DNA from: Paludibacteraceae bacterium
Lineage (GTDB): Bacteria > Bacteroidota > Bacteroidia > Bacteroidales > Paludibacteraceae
Reading direction: 5' to 3'
NCBI GenBank assembly: GCA_017448985.1
Contig: JAFSKL010000009.1
Location: forward strand, 1-64,000
Length of the DNA stretch: 64,000 bases
The position numbers were made by a program, and so were the translations under genes. Shown piece by piece: positions 17,695-26,224 of this stretch (position 1 is its first letter; each line of letters starts with the position of its first letter). The notes under the pieces were generated by a model, which worked only from the letters and a program-made list of their open reading frames with translations, did no database searches and had not been told where the DNA came from.

Positions 17695-17728
17695 TTTGCA
17701 CATGTCAAAAAAAAGCAGTACTTTTGCA
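17695..17728 (+). promoter_or_regulatory. Promoter of the tRNA-Pro transcript
   Basis: TTTGCACATGTC is followed by TACTTTTGC. It begins 12 bases after the topA stop and about 175 bases upstream of the tRNA. Confidence 0.8.
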
Positions 17729-17901
17729 GCCGCTTTCGTGAGAGCGAGAAAATTTGCCTAGCAAATAATCAAAGCGAAGCGAACCGAGAAGATTCCGAAG
17801 AGAGGAGATTGTTTTAAGGAGTAAAGGAGGGCTGGGTTCCCTGCTTTATGACTAATAAAACAACGACTCACAAGGAATAATCGAGATTTTGCGGGCAAAA
17901 T
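17729..17901 (+). other. Unusually long leader before tRNA-Pro
   Basis: This stretch of about 170 transcribed bases has no protein gene I can support. It holds a small hairpin GCTTTC/GAGAGC near 17733, a possible 10-codon ORF at 17848-17880, and a GATTTTGC/GCAAAATC hairpin at 17884-17903. The 3' side of that hairpin runs into the first bases of the tRNA acceptor stem. Confidence 0.4.
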
Positions 17902-17974
17902 CGAGAAGTGGCGCAGTTGGTAGCGCACTACGTTCGGGACGTAGGGGTCGCGTGTTCGAGTCACGTCTTCTCGA
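17902..17974 (+). tRNA. tRNA-Pro (anticodon CGG)
   Basis: The cloverleaf is complete: acceptor CGAGAAG/CTTCTCG, D-stem GCGC, anticodon stem CTACG/CGTAG with loop TTCGGGA (anticodon CGG), and T-loop TTCGAGT. The discriminator base is A and CCA is not encoded. Confidence 0.95.
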
Positions 17975-18067
17975 CAAAAGAGTCATCAGTTGATGGCTCT
18001 TTTTGTTACGACGGCTCGAATCACGCGTGTGTGGAGAGCGCGTCGCGCGCGAAAATTAAGGAGAGGG

Positions 18068-18448
18068 TTACGCTGCCTTGGCGTAATCGTCGGTCGGAAC
18101 GGGACCGAAGTCGTTCTCCGACTCGTCGCTCTTCTGAGCTGCCCATACGAGCAGGATGATCCAGCCTACCAACGGAATCAGGCTGATGAGGATCCACCAA
18201 CCGGATTTGTTGATGTCGTGTAGACGACGAACAGCCAAACCCAAGTTCGGCAACAGCAAGGCCAGACTGCACAGACCGCTGAAAATAGCGATACCGATGC
18301 AAGAGTCAATCAGACTGCACACGCAGGAGATAACCAGATTGCACACTACATACCACCAGAACTCATAACGGGAGGCACGACCCTCAAAATTGAAATAGTT
18401 GTCCTTCACTACATGAAGAAAAACCGCTTTTAATTCTTGAATTGTCAT
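18068..18448 (-). CDS. DUF805-family inner-membrane protein
   Basis: This 126-residue protein has the DUF805 pattern: NFEGRASRYEFWW at the N-terminus, three or four membrane helices, RRLHDINKSGWW before the third helix, and a short acidic tail. The function of this widespread family is unknown. It is a single gene with its own promoter, convergent with the tRNA-Pro transcript. Confidence 0.9.
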   Translation of the reverse strand: MTIQELKAVFLHVVKDNYFNFEGRASRYEFWWYVVCNLVISCVCSLIDSCIGIAIFSGLCSLALLLPNLGLAVRRLHDINKSGWWILISLIPLVGWIILLVWAAQKSDESENDFGPVPTDDYAKAA

Positions 18449-18510
18449 AATAAAACGAATTTAGTGAATCGTATTTGTTTGTTATTATTTGCTTTCTGTC
18501 TGTTTTCGGG

Positions 18511-18543
18511 TGCAAATTTACAACAAATATTTGGAATACACAA
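18511..18543 (-). promoter_or_regulatory. Promoter of the DUF805 gene
   Basis: The minus strand reads TTGTGTATTCC, a weaker -33, then TAAATTTGC. Confidence 0.6.
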
Positions 18544-18574
18544 GGATTTGAAGGTAAAAATAAAATTTATTTGA

Positions 18575-18712
18575 TTTTTTAGCGGGAAATCGTTGTTATT
18601 CGCTCAAACGACCAACGAGGCCCTGACCGGACCAACGACCAGCACGACCAGCAAGCTCAACATCTTCGTCAGAGACAAGATGTACGATGCGACAGGACGG
18701 TTAGTGACGTAA
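18575..18712 (+). pseudogene. Remnant of a secreted protein: signal-peptide-like bit joined to a C-terminal tail
   Basis: The open frame has 45 codons and no usable start. It reads KSLLFAQ, like the end of a signal peptide, a Thr-rich stretch, and then NIFVRDKMYDATGRLVT-stop. The last part matches the C-terminal tail type of the secreted proteins ending at 52394 and 55361 (hydrophobic-RDGK-Y/F-N/D-A-x-G-x-V). It probably arose by deletion of almost the whole gene. Confidence 0.55.
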
Positions 18713-18775
18713 ATTGACGTAGTTTACGTAGTCTGCGTAGATTACGTGGATTACGAAAATAACGTAAACTACGAA
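18705..18775. repeat. Degenerate ACGTA-rich direct repeats
   Basis: About seven imperfect copies of an ACGTAnnnT-like unit with 8-10 base spacing lie between the secreted-protein remnant and the terminator at 18775. No gene lies in this stretch. Confidence 0.5.
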
Positions 18776-18802
18776 AAAAGCGCTTTTGATAGCGCTTTTT
18801 TT
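18775..18802. terminator. Bidirectional terminator after trmB
   Basis: AAAAAGCGCT and AGCGCTTTTT form a perfect stem with a 6-base loop and an A/T-tract on both sides, directly after the trmB stop. It ends the six-gene minus-strand operon. Confidence 0.9.
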
Positions 18803-19555
18803 CTATTGTTGACTTTTCTTTTCGGAATTATAGTTGCGGCCGTAGGAACGATAGGTGTCTTTTTCGATTTCGATGGTAGGCTCTTCGAATCGGTCAAGCG
18901 GGGTCAGTTGCCAGGCGAGATACTTGATACTCATTCCTCGGTCTAACCATTGTTTCTCATAATGCGTCTGCAGCGCCCGCGCATCCGAAAAAAGTGCGTT
19001 GGAATCGAGTGAATCCGCATACAGATCATCCGTATTAGCCAACACCGGATAGGGATTGAGCCGCAGCATCTCTACGGTATAAGTATAGAGAAAAGGGCTG
19101 TCGGTCTTGAGATGGACGATACCGTTCGGTTTCATGATCTGCTGATAGCGCTGCATGAAATAGGTGGAAGTGAGGCGCTTGGTGGCTTTCTTCATCTGCG
19201 GGTCGCAGAAAGTGATCCATATCTCATCGACCTCTTTGGGTGCAAAGAACGATGTGATGAACTCAATGTTCGTCCTCAGAAATGCCACATTCTTCAATCC
19301 ATCCGTCACTGCCTGCTTGGCACCTGCCCACATACGCGCACCCTTGATATCGACGCCGATGAAGTTCTTATCCGGATAACGCTGCGCGAGACCTACCGTA
19401 TATTCGCCTCGGCCGCAACCTAATTCAAGCACGATTGGTCGGTCATTGTGAAAGAAACGCTCCCTCCAACAACCGGCCATCGGATCGTACGGCGGTTGGA
19501 AGACATTGGAGAAAGTCTCCATTTCAGCGAACTTTTTTAATTTATTCTTGCCCAT
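18803..19555 (-). CDS. trmB: tRNA (guanine-N7-)-methyltransferase
   Basis: This 250-residue protein has the SAM motif [10 protein letters not shown] at 43-52, followed by [12 protein letters not shown] and [16 protein letters not shown], the TrmB signatures. It methylates G46 of tRNAs in the cytoplasm. The start ATG lies 10 bases after gldH, and it is the last gene of the operon. Confidence 0.95.
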   Translation of the reverse strand: MGKNKLKKFAEMETFSNVFQPPYDPMAGCWRERFFHNDRPIVLELGCGRGEYTVGLAQRYPDKNFIGVDIKGARMWAGAKQAVTDGLKNVAFLRTNIEFITSFFAPKEVDEIWITFCDPQMKKATKRLTSTYFMQRYQQIMKPNGIVHLKTDSPFLYTYTVEMLRLNPYPVLANTDDLYADSLDSNALFSDARALQTHYEKQWLDRGMSIKYLAWQLTPLDRFEEPTIEIEKDTYRSYGRNYNSEKKSQQ

Positions 19556-19565
19556 GGGTCAGGAG

Positions 19566-20042
19566 TCAGGGTTGAGTTCTCGATATCTCGAAGCCAATAT
19601 CCGTTACTCCGCGGAGAAGGGTATCACGCATGGCGTGTTGGACATCAAGGTGGTAGATGCCGGTGTCAGGGAAATGGTAATTTTCCTCGATGAGAACAGG
19701 CATTTCGATGAATCCATGGTGCTTATCGCCCAACCATTGTCCACGATCATCGGCCAGGTAGAACTCAATCGTATCACGGCGCAGACCGTTATCGATGAAC
19801 AGCCACATATTCTGATACGGATAGGTCTCCTTATGCCGCACATAGACGATCATTCGAAAATCGCCCATTTCATCGGTAATCGAATAATCGAAATGCGCTA
19901 CCGAATCGGCATGCCATTTACCCGATGGAATCGAGGAAAATTGACTATAGACGATGTCGTTGCGGCAGGAAGAAAGGAGGATAGTTAGCAGAGCTAACAA
20001 TCCAATGGTAAATGGTAAATGGTAAATGGTAAATGGCTTCAT
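19566..20042 (-). CDS. gldH: Gliding motility-type lipoprotein GldH
   Basis: This 158-residue lipoprotein has lipobox LLSSC near residue 26 and then the GldH core with WHADSVAHFDY and VYVRH. GldH is an outer-membrane-system lipoprotein linked to the gliding/type IX secretion machinery, and it also occurs in non-gliding Bacteroidales. The first 15 residues are encoded by a CCATTTA heptamer array, so the signal peptide carries a 7-residue PFTIYHL repeat. The ATG overlaps the ricT stop by 4 bases. Confidence 0.85.
   Translation of the reverse strand: MKPFTIYHLPFTIGLLALLTILLSSCRNDIVYSQFSSIPSGKWHADSVAHFDYSITDEMGDFRMIVYVRHKETYPYQNMWLFIDNGLRRDTIEFYLADDRGQWLGDKHHGFIEMPVLIEENYHFPDTGIYHLDVQHAMRDTLLRGVTDIGFEISRTQP
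20004..20036. repeat. Heptamer array GGTAAAT x4+, coding for the GldH signal peptide
   Basis: GGTAAAT is repeated exactly at least four times on the plus strand. Read on the minus strand it encodes residues 3-13 of GldH. Confidence 0.85.
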
Positions 20043-21133
20043 CTTCTGTCCCTCCTGTCGTTTGGGCGTTTCTTGCGTTTGTCGAATCGAGTGACATCGC
20101 CATGACCGGTCTGGTAGCCCAATTCCATAGCCATACCACGTGTACCCTCCAAGGTATCGGGTTTCTCGCCTCGCCTGTTCATCGCCACTATCTCATTGGC
20201 ACGCGCGGCAGACAAGACCGTCAGGTTGACCGCTTTCTGCGGGTCGGACGAGTAGGTGACGGTTCCCGCTAAAGGATCGGACGTGAAGAAATACCATGTT
20301 GCTTCTTTAGTCTCCAACTGGATATTGCGGGATGGCAACAGTTTGGAAGCATCCTCATAGACGGGCACTTCGTAGTTGAGACAGCATTTGAGTTTGGCGC
20401 ACATACCCGCTAACTTCTGCGGGTTGGGCGATATATTCTGCAATCGAGCGGCACCTGTTCCTACCGAAGAGAAATTGATGATCCATGTGGAGCAGCACAG
20501 TTCCCGGCCGCAAGGTCCGGTACCGCCGATGCGTCCGGCTTCCTGCCGTGCACCAATCTGCTTCATCTCCACCCGGATGCGGAAAGTTTCGGCATAGACC
20601 TTTATCAACTGGCGGAAGTCCACACGTCCGTCGGCTATATAGAAGAAAATAGCTTTGGAGCCGTCACCTTGGAACTCGACATCACCTATCTTCATTTCAA
20701 GCCCGAGTGACTTGGCCAGTTCGCGCGCTTTGATCATCGTCTCATGCTCGCGCGCGTGCGCCTGCGCTGCGCGTTCTTTATCTTCTTCTGTAGCAATCCG
20801 CAATACCTGACGAATCTCATAACGGGAAGCGTCGATATTATTCTTCTTGATCTGCAGTTCGACCAGCTTGCCGGTCAAGACCACTTCACCGAGGTCATAG
20901 CCCGGGTTAGCCTCCACCACCACTTGCACTCCTTTCTCGAGCGGCAGATGCTGCGCATTATGGAAATAGCCCTTGCGGGTGTTCTTGAACTGCACCTCTA
21001 TCAAATCGGTCAGTTGCGTATTCTCCGGCAGGTCAGAGAGCCAGTCGCTAACGGGCAACATGTGGCGCGAGTTGCACTTGGTAGCCGCAGCACCCAGTTC
21101 CGCATTGCCGGTTCCTGTTGTATATTTTTTCAT
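20039..21133 (-). CDS. ricT: PSP1-domain protein, RicT (YaaT)-like
   Basis: This 364-residue protein has the PSP1 core with GRELCCSTWI and KLAGMCAKLKCCLNYE, the cysteines of which bind an Fe-S cluster in Bacillus RicT. The basic tail (RKKRPNDRRDRR) suggests RNA binding. In Bacillus it forms the RicAFT complex acting on RNase Y processing; the role in Bacteroidota is inferred. It lies 4 bases after holB and overlaps gldH. Confidence 0.88.
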   Translation of the reverse strand: MKKYTTGTGNAELGAAATKCNSRHMLPVSDWLSDLPENTQLTDLIEVQFKNTRKGYFHNAQHLPLEKGVQVVVEANPGYDLGEVVLTGKLVELQIKKNNIDASRYEIRQVLRIATEEDKERAAQAHAREHETMIKARELAKSLGLEMKIGDVEFQGDGSKAIFFYIADGRVDFRQLIKVYAETFRIRVEMKQIGARQEAGRIGGTGPCGRELCCSTWIINFSSVGTGAARLQNISPNPQKLAGMCAKLKCCLNYEVPVYEDASKLLPSRNIQLETKEATWYFFTSDPLAGTVTYSSDPQKAVNLTVLSAARANEIVAMNRRGEKPDTLEGTRGMAMELGYQTGHGDVTRFDKRKKRPNDRRDRR

Positions 21134-21137
21134 AATC

Positions 21138-22301
21138 CTATATTTTGGGTCGTTTGATTAGTATTATCATTTGCAGGCAGAGGTCAAAGAAGATGATTTT
21201 GGCATTGCCGTTTTGCTCTATCTGGCGTTCAGCGAGATCGAGCTGGTTCATGATGGCTTCCACATTGCCATTATGGATGAAGGGCGCGAACTTGGCAGAG
21301 AACTCACGCTCACCTTCCATCTGGTAGTTGAGTTCGGGTTGCCCCACATTGCGGATATAGTTCTCACGCACCTGCTGTTGGGCGTACTGCAAGAAATGCT
21401 TCTGTTTCTCTCGTCCGACCTTGCTATCCGCCATGGCGATGGACCATTGTTTCAACCGCTTGAGACTCTCGTATTTCTTCTGCGGGTCACGGAGTACGCC
21501 GACGGTGTACGCATCGCGAAAAAGTTCGATGAAATCGTGCAATTCCTGATTATTGATATCCGTCTCATCGGCTTTTTTGACTGCAGCCAAGTAACTGCCG
21601 TTAGCTATACGCGCTATGTCCAAAGCCTTGGCCGGGTCAATATGATGTTGCTGCAAGGCTTCGGCTATCGTCTCCGTTTCCAGCCGAGGCACACGAATGG
21701 TCTGCACGCGAGACTGAATGGTGGAGAGCAACTGCTCGGGATGCTCGGACACCAAGATAAAGAGTGTCTTCTCTGCCGGTTCTTCAAGGATCTTGAGGAG
21801 CTTATTGGCAGAGGCGGCATTCATCTTCTCGGGCTGCCAGATGATCATGACCTTATAGCCGTTTCCGTACGGTTTGAGACTCAGTTTGCGCAGAATCTCC
21901 CCACTCTCTTTTTCATAGATCATGCTCTGCTTGGTCTCCACACCCAAGGCTGCATGCCAATCGTCCAAGTCAAAATAATGCTTCTCGAGGATGATGTTAC
22001 GCCAGGGTTCGAGGAAACCGTCGCAGGTATCAGCGGCGTCGGTCTTGACGATAGGAAACGCAAAATGCAAGTCCGGGTGCTGCAGCTTCTCGAACTGCAG
22101 ACAGGTAGGACAGGTGCCGCAACTGTCGGTTTCGGTGCGATGGGGGCAATTGACGTACTGAGCGTACGCGAGTGCCAATTGCAGTTTACCGATGCCGGAT
22201 ATGCCCGTTAAGAGCTGCGCATGAGGGATGCGTCCTTCCTGAACCGATAAGCGCAACTGCTGCTTGATGGTCTCCTGTCCTATGATATCACGAAAAAGCA
22301 T
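21138..22301 (-). CDS. holB: DNA polymerase III delta-prime-like subunit
   Basis: This 387-residue clamp-loader AAA+ protein has DIIGQETIK at the start, GISGIGKLQL near 33-42 and the zinc-binding CPHRTETDSCGTCPTC cluster near 53-68. Sensor-type motifs follow (KLLKILEEPAEKT, SRVQTIR). It loads the sliding clamp at the replisome. It starts 21 bases after plsC, in a gap filled by a heptamer array. Confidence 0.9.
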   Translation of the reverse strand: MLFRDIIGQETIKQQLRLSVQEGRIPHAQLLTGISGIGKLQLALAYAQYVNCPHRTETDSCGTCPTCLQFEKLQHPDLHFAFPIVKTDAADTCDGFLEPWRNIILEKHYFDLDDWHAALGVETKQSMIYEKESGEILRKLSLKPYGNGYKVMIIWQPEKMNAASANKLLKILEEPAEKTLFILVSEHPEQLLSTIQSRVQTIRVPRLETETIAEALQQHHIDPAKALDIARIANGSYLAAVKKADETDINNQELHDFIELFRDAYTVGVLRDPQKKYESLKRLKQWSIAMADSKVGREKQKHFLQYAQQQVRENYIRNVGQPELNYQMEGEREFSAKFAPFIHNGNVEAIMNQLDLAERQIEQNGNAKIIFFDLCLQMIILIKRPKI

Positions 22302-22328
22302 TCAGATTTCAGTATTCAGCATTCAGAC
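22301..22328. repeat. Heptamer array TTCAGNN x4 between plsC and holB
   Basis: TTCAGAT, TTCAGTA, TTCAGCA and TTCAGAC run in tandem in the plsC-holB gap and overlap the holB start and plsC stop. Confidence 0.8.
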
Positions 22329-23048
22329 ATTAACTTTACCGCTGATGACGGCGGAGCGAACGGCATCGATGGCTTGATCGGGGTCTTCGAACTGCTTCAA
22401 ATCGATGGGTTCGCCAATATGCATATGTACGGGATGACGACGGACGAAGGGTTTGCCTTTAGGCAGCACCTCAAAACATCCGGTGAGCGAGAGGGGTATG
22501 ACGGGCAAGCCCAGTTCGAGCGCTATCTGGAAAGCGCCGCGTTTGAACCGTCCCACTTCACCGTCCAACGAACGGGTGCCCTCCGGGAAAATGACGGTGC
22601 TGATGCCATCGGTCAGTTGCTTCTCGACCTCTTTGAGGCTGCTCAATGCCGCTTTGGCCCCGCGTCTTTCGATGAAGATATGTCCTGCGGCTTTGCAACC
22701 CGAACCGATAAACGGCACTTTGCGCAACTCGGCTTTCATCAGCCATTTGAAGATGACGGGCAGCCATCCGTAGATAAGCCAAACATCGAACATCGACTGA
22801 TGATTGGACACGAACACATAACTTTGTTTGGGCTCAATATGCTCGATTCCATCGACACTAACGGGTATGAAAAAGAGCCAAAAGAACGCCCGCGACCAGA
22901 ACTGCTGGACCTTGTGGACGAACTCCGCGTTGCGCCAATGTACGGTGCACATGGTGAAAACAGCGGTGAAGATAGTCAACAGTATCAACAGCGGCCAGAC
23001 AATGATGTATTGGTAAAGCCAATAGAAAGGTAGTACGAAGTATTTCAT
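22323..23048 (-). CDS. plsC: 1-acyl-sn-glycerol-3-phosphate acyltransferase
   Basis: This 241-residue protein has two N-terminal membrane helices, the HX4D motif NHQSMFD (His83/Asp88) and FPEGTRS near residue 160, the two catalytic and binding motifs of PlsC. It makes phosphatidic acid at the inner membrane. It starts 3 bases after the kinase stop. Confidence 0.92.
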   Translation of the reverse strand: MKYFVLPFYWLYQYIIVWPLLILLTIFTAVFTMCTVHWRNAEFVHKVQQFWSRAFFWLFFIPVSVDGIEHIEPKQSYVFVSNHQSMFDVWLIYGWLPVIFKWLMKAELRKVPFIGSGCKAAGHIFIERRGAKAALSSLKEVEKQLTDGISTVIFPEGTRSLDGEVGRFKRGAFQIALELGLPVIPLSLTGCFEVLPKGKPFVRRHPVHMHIGEPIDLKQFEDPDQAIDAVRSAVISGKVNV

Positions 23049-23051
23049 ATC

Positions 23052-24056
23052 TTAGTCTTTGTCATATTTCTGCATGAAACCGCGGTAGAGGGCGCAGATA
23101 CGGCGAATCTCCTCCCATGTCTCATCGGACAGTTTGGTTCCCACTATCTCGACGACGCGTCCTGCGGCAATTGTACCGATCTCTGCGCAGCGGCGGATGT
23201 CGAAACCGTCACTGAGGGCATGGAGGAATCCTCCTGCAAAGAGGTCACCGGCACCGGTGGAATCAGTACAACTGGTGGTGATGGCGCCTATATGATGGCG
23301 TTTGCTGCCCTGCTGCACATACGAGCCGTTCTTGCCCACTTTGACCACGGCTATATCGCATTGCTCGGCAATCATCTGCACCGATTCTTCGGGATTGAGG
23401 TGGGTGTACGCGAACGACTCGTCCTCGTTGGCAAAGACGATATCCACATACTTCTTCACCAGGTCCTTGAGGAAAGCATGGTTCTCGTTGACCACATTGT
23501 ACGACGCCAAATCGAGCGAGACCATACAGCCGGACTCCTTGGCCAAACGGATAGCTTTCTCAATCAGTTCGTGGTTCTGGACGAGATAGCCCTCGATATG
23601 GAAGATGTCGAAACCGTTGAACGCATCTTTCTGGATATCATCGGCGCATAGTTCGGCCGCAGCACCCAGATAAGTGGCGAAGGTTCGTTCACCATCAGGC
23701 GTCACGAGCACGATAGAGACACCGGACATCGACTTCTGGGAGATGAGCAGAATAGGTTTGACCCCATTCTTGAGCATGTCCTCGCGATAGAAATCGCCCA
23801 CTTCGTCGTTACCGATCTTACCGATAAAAGCCGCTTTTCCACCCAACGCGGCGATACAGTTGATGGCATTGGAAGAAGAACCACCCGCAACCATACGTTT
23901 ACGAACGGACAAGAAGCGGTACTGAATTTGCTCGGCTTTGTCTTTGGAAATCAGATTCATACTCCCTTTGGGGAATCCGAGCTCCCTCAAATCGTCCTCG
24001 CTGACCTGGAGCAAGATGTCCGTAAGCGCGTTACCTAAACCTAAAATTTTCTTCAT
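23052..24056 (-). CDS. PfkB-family carbohydrate/adenosine-type kinase
   Basis: This 334-residue ribokinase-fold protein has a GNALTDI start motif, an AGGSSSNAINCIAALGG region and the catalytic STGAGDLFAGGF near residue 260, with Asp as base. Related Bacteroidota proteins are annotated adenosine kinase or sugar kinase, and the substrate cannot be fixed from sequence. It leads the operon through to trmB. Confidence 0.88.
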   Translation of the reverse strand: MKKILGLGNALTDILLQVSEDDLRELGFPKGSMNLISKDKAEQIQYRFLSVRKRMVAGGSSSNAINCIAALGGKAAFIGKIGNDEVGDFYREDMLKNGVKPILLISQKSMSGVSIVLVTPDGERTFATYLGAAAELCADDIQKDAFNGFDIFHIEGYLVQNHELIEKAIRLAKESGCMVSLDLASYNVVNENHAFLKDLVKKYVDIVFANEDESFAYTHLNPEESVQMIAEQCDIAVVKVGKNGSYVQQGSKRHHIGAITTSCTDSTGAGDLFAGGFLHALSDGFDIRRCAEIGTIAAGRVVEIVGTKLSDETWEEIRRICALYRGFMQKYDKD

Positions 24057-24101
24057 TTTTTATCTTTTTTGACCCAAAATAGGGCATTTTTTCAAAAAAC
24101 T

Positions 24102-24137
24102 GTGCAAAGATACAAATTTTTTTTGAAAAAAACTTGC
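24102..24137 (-). promoter_or_regulatory. Promoter of the pfkB-plsC-holB-ricT-gldH-trmB operon
   Basis: The minus strand has TATCTTTGC as a -7 box. The -33 position (TGCAAG) lies within the -33 box of the divergent tRNA-Asn promoter. Confidence 0.6.
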
Positions 24138-24165
24138 ACATATAAAAAAAAAGTAGTAATTTTGC
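24134..24165 (+). promoter_or_regulatory. Promoter of tRNA-Asn
   Basis: TTGCACATAT is followed by TAATTTTGC, ending 11 bases before the tRNA. Confidence 0.8.
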
Positions 24166-24175
24166 ACCCGCTTTT

Positions 24176-24249
24176 GCTTCCTTAGCTCAGTCGGTTAGAG
24201 CATCTGACTGTTAATCAGGGGGTCCTAGGTTCAAGTCCTAGAGGGAGCG
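24176..24249 (+). tRNA. tRNA-Asn (anticodon GTT)
   Basis: The cloverleaf is complete: acceptor GCTTCCT/AGGGAGC, D-loop with TCGGTTAGA, anticodon loop CTGTTAATC containing GTT, and T-arm CTAGG-TTCAAGT-CCTAG. CCA is not encoded. Confidence 0.95.
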
Positions 24250-24253
24250 CAGA

Positions 24254-24287
24254 GGGTGATGACGATAAAAAGTTGTCACCCTTTTTG
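24254..24287 (+). terminator. Terminator after tRNA-Asn
   Basis: GGGTGA and TCACCC pair around a 17-base loop and are followed by five T residues. Confidence 0.75.
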
Positions 24288-24332
24288 CATGGTTACACAA
24301 AATAAAAAAAAATAAAAAAAATTCGCGCGCGC

Positions 24333-24365
24333 TTGCATATATGAAAAAAAAGTTGTAACTTTGCG
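24333..24365 (+). promoter_or_regulatory. Promoter of the mre operon
   Basis: TTGCATATATG is followed by TAACTTTGC, 37 bases upstream of the mreB ATG. Confidence 0.8.
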
Positions 24366-24401
24366 CAATTTTCCGAAATGCGCACTAAAAATAACTAAAA
24401 T

Positions 24402-25421
24402 ATGGGACTTTTTTCTTTTACACAGGAAATCGCCATTGACTTGGGAACGGCCAACACCATCATCATGAGTGATGACAAAATTGTAGTAGACGAGCCTTCC
24501 GTAGTGGCAATTTCGATGGCGGACAACAAGATGGTTGCCGTCGGCCGCAAGGCACAGCAGATGATCGGTAAAGGCGGTAGCATGATCCGTACCGTACGCC
24601 CGTTGCGCGACGGCGTGATTGCCGACTTCTATGCGTGCGAGATGATGATTCGCGGAATGATCAAGATGATTCCGAAGCAAGCTCGCCTCTTCTCGCCATC
24701 CATCCGGATGGTAGTATGTATCCCTTCGGGTTCTACGGAAGTGGAGATCCGTGCCGTGCGTGACAGTTCGGAGCATGCCGGAGGCCGCGATGTCTATATG
24801 ATCTACGAGCCGATGGCCGCAGCGATCGGTATCGGTATTGACGTAGAGAGTCCGGAAGGCTGCATGATAGTGGATATAGGTGGCGGTACGACGGAGATAG
24901 CCGTTATCTCGCTCGGCGGCATCGTTTGCAACAAGTCGATCAAGATAGCCGGTGACGATTTCAACCAGGATATCATCGAGTACATGGGCCGTATGCACAA
25001 CCTGCGTATAGACGAGCCGACAGCAGAACGGATCAAGATACAAGTGGGTTCGGCGCTGCCGGAACTGGAGGACGCACCGGAAGATTTCGTGGTGGTAGGT
25101 CCGAACAAGGTAACCGCTCTGCCGATGTCTGTTCCCGTGAGCTATCAGGAGATAGCGCATTGCCTGGAGAAGAGTATCAGCAAGATTGAGGGCGCTATCC
25201 TTCAGGCTCTGGAGTCCACACCGCCTGAGCTGTATTCGGACATCGTGAAACGCGGTATCTACCTGACCGGCGGTGGTGCGCTGCTGCATGGTCTGGCCAA
25301 CCGTCTGACCGACAAGATAACGATACAGTTCCACGTAGCGGACGATCCGTTGCACTCGGTAGCCCGTGGAACAGGTGTCGCGCTCAAGAATGTGAATAAC
25401 TTCGGCTTCCTGCTCCGCTAA
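24402..25421 (+). CDS. mreB: Rod shape-determining actin homologue MreB
   Basis: This 339-residue protein has the actin-fold phosphate motifs IDLGTANT near residue 10, IVDIGGGTTEIAVIS near 160 and YLTGGGALLHG near 285. It forms membrane-associated filaments that direct lateral wall synthesis. It is the first gene of mreBCD-mrdA-rodA. Confidence 0.98.
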   Translation: MGLFSFTQEIAIDLGTANTIIMSDDKIVVDEPSVVAISMADNKMVAVGRKAQQMIGKGGSMIRTVRPLRDGVIADFYACEMMIRGMIKMIPKQARLFSPSIRMVVCIPSGSTEVEIRAVRDSSEHAGGRDVYMIYEPMAAAIGIGIDVESPEGCMIVDIGGGTTEIAVISLGGIVCNKSIKIAGDDFNQDIIEYMGRMHNLRIDEPTAERIKIQVGSALPELEDAPEDFVVVGPNKVTALPMSVPVSYQEIAHCLEKSISKIEGAILQALESTPPELYSDIVKRGIYLTGGGALLHGLANRLTDKITIQFHVADDPLHSVARGTGVALKNVNNFGFLLR

Positions 25422-25432
25422 CATAGCGTTGT

Positions 25433-26224
25433 ATGCAGAATCTGCTGAAAATACTGCTGCGTTATAGCAACTTCCTTGTCTTTATCGCCTTGGAAGTTGC
25501 TGCGTTTTTGCTTATATCCTACAATAATGCTTTTCCGCGTAGCAGCATGTTGAGTACGGCGAATGCTTTCGTGGCTTGGCAGGAGGAACAGATAAGCAAC
25601 ATGCGCGGGTATTTCAGTCTTCGAAGCCTGAACGAACAATTGGCTGCTGAAAATGCCGAATTGCGGAACCAAATTTGCTCGATGAAATCGGACGAAGTTG
25701 ATACTATCACGCATTATGTACCTGCCAAAGTGGTGCAGATGACTACTGATCAGTTGCACAACTACCTGACCATCGATTTGGGCAGTAATCAGGGTATTCG
25801 GCGCGGGCAAGGCGTGCGCAACGAGGAAGGCGTTGTGGGTATCGTCCGTACAGTTGGTCCCCATTACAGCGTGGTGCTGCCCATCATTAATACGCACACG
25901 AACATCAGTTGCCGTTTTGCCAAAAACGACTATATAGCCACCCTGCAGTGGAACGGTCAGGACTGCCGGTTTGCCCAACTGGCAGACGTAGCCGCACACA
26001 TGGTGGTGAATACAGGCGATACGATAGTGACCAGCGGTCTGAGTCCCGTTTTCCCCGAAGGAATACCCGTTGGAATCGTGGAAAACAGTGTGCTGAAAGA
26101 GGGAGATTCGTATTATACCATCCGTGTCCGTCTGAATACCAATTTCAAACGGCTGCGCTACGTGGAAGTGGTGCAGAACGCACATCAACAAGAATTGGAG
26201 GAACTGCAACATGGACTGGACTAA
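25433..26224 (+). CDS. mreC: Rod shape-determining protein MreC
   Basis: This 263-residue protein has one N-terminal membrane helix (about 12-30), a coiled coil with LNEQLAAENAELRNQI near residue 65, and a beta-domain with VVGIVRTVGPHYSVVLPI. It links MreB to the periplasmic penicillin-binding proteins. It starts 11 bases after mreB and overlaps mreD by 14 bases. Confidence 0.95.
   Translation: MQNLLKILLRYSNFLVFIALEVAAFLLISYNNAFPRSSMLSTANAFVAWQEEQISNMRGYFSLRSLNEQLAAENAELRNQICSMKSDEVDTITHYVPAKVVQMTTDQLHNYLTIDLGSNQGIRRGQGVRNEEGVVGIVRTVGPHYSVVLPIINTHTNISCRFAKNDYIATLQWNGQDCRFAQLADVAAHMVVNTGDTIVTSGLSPVFPEGIPVGIVENSVLKEGDSYYTIRVRLNTNFKRLRYVEVVQNAHQQELEELQHGLD

Noticed and set aside
17848..17880. 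10-codon ORF just before tRNA-Pro
   Set aside because: Too short to judge, with no conserved motif. It is mentioned only as part of the leader.
24276..25424. 382-codon minus-strand open frame opposite mreB
   Set aside because: It is a shadow of mreB, which has all actin-fold motifs.
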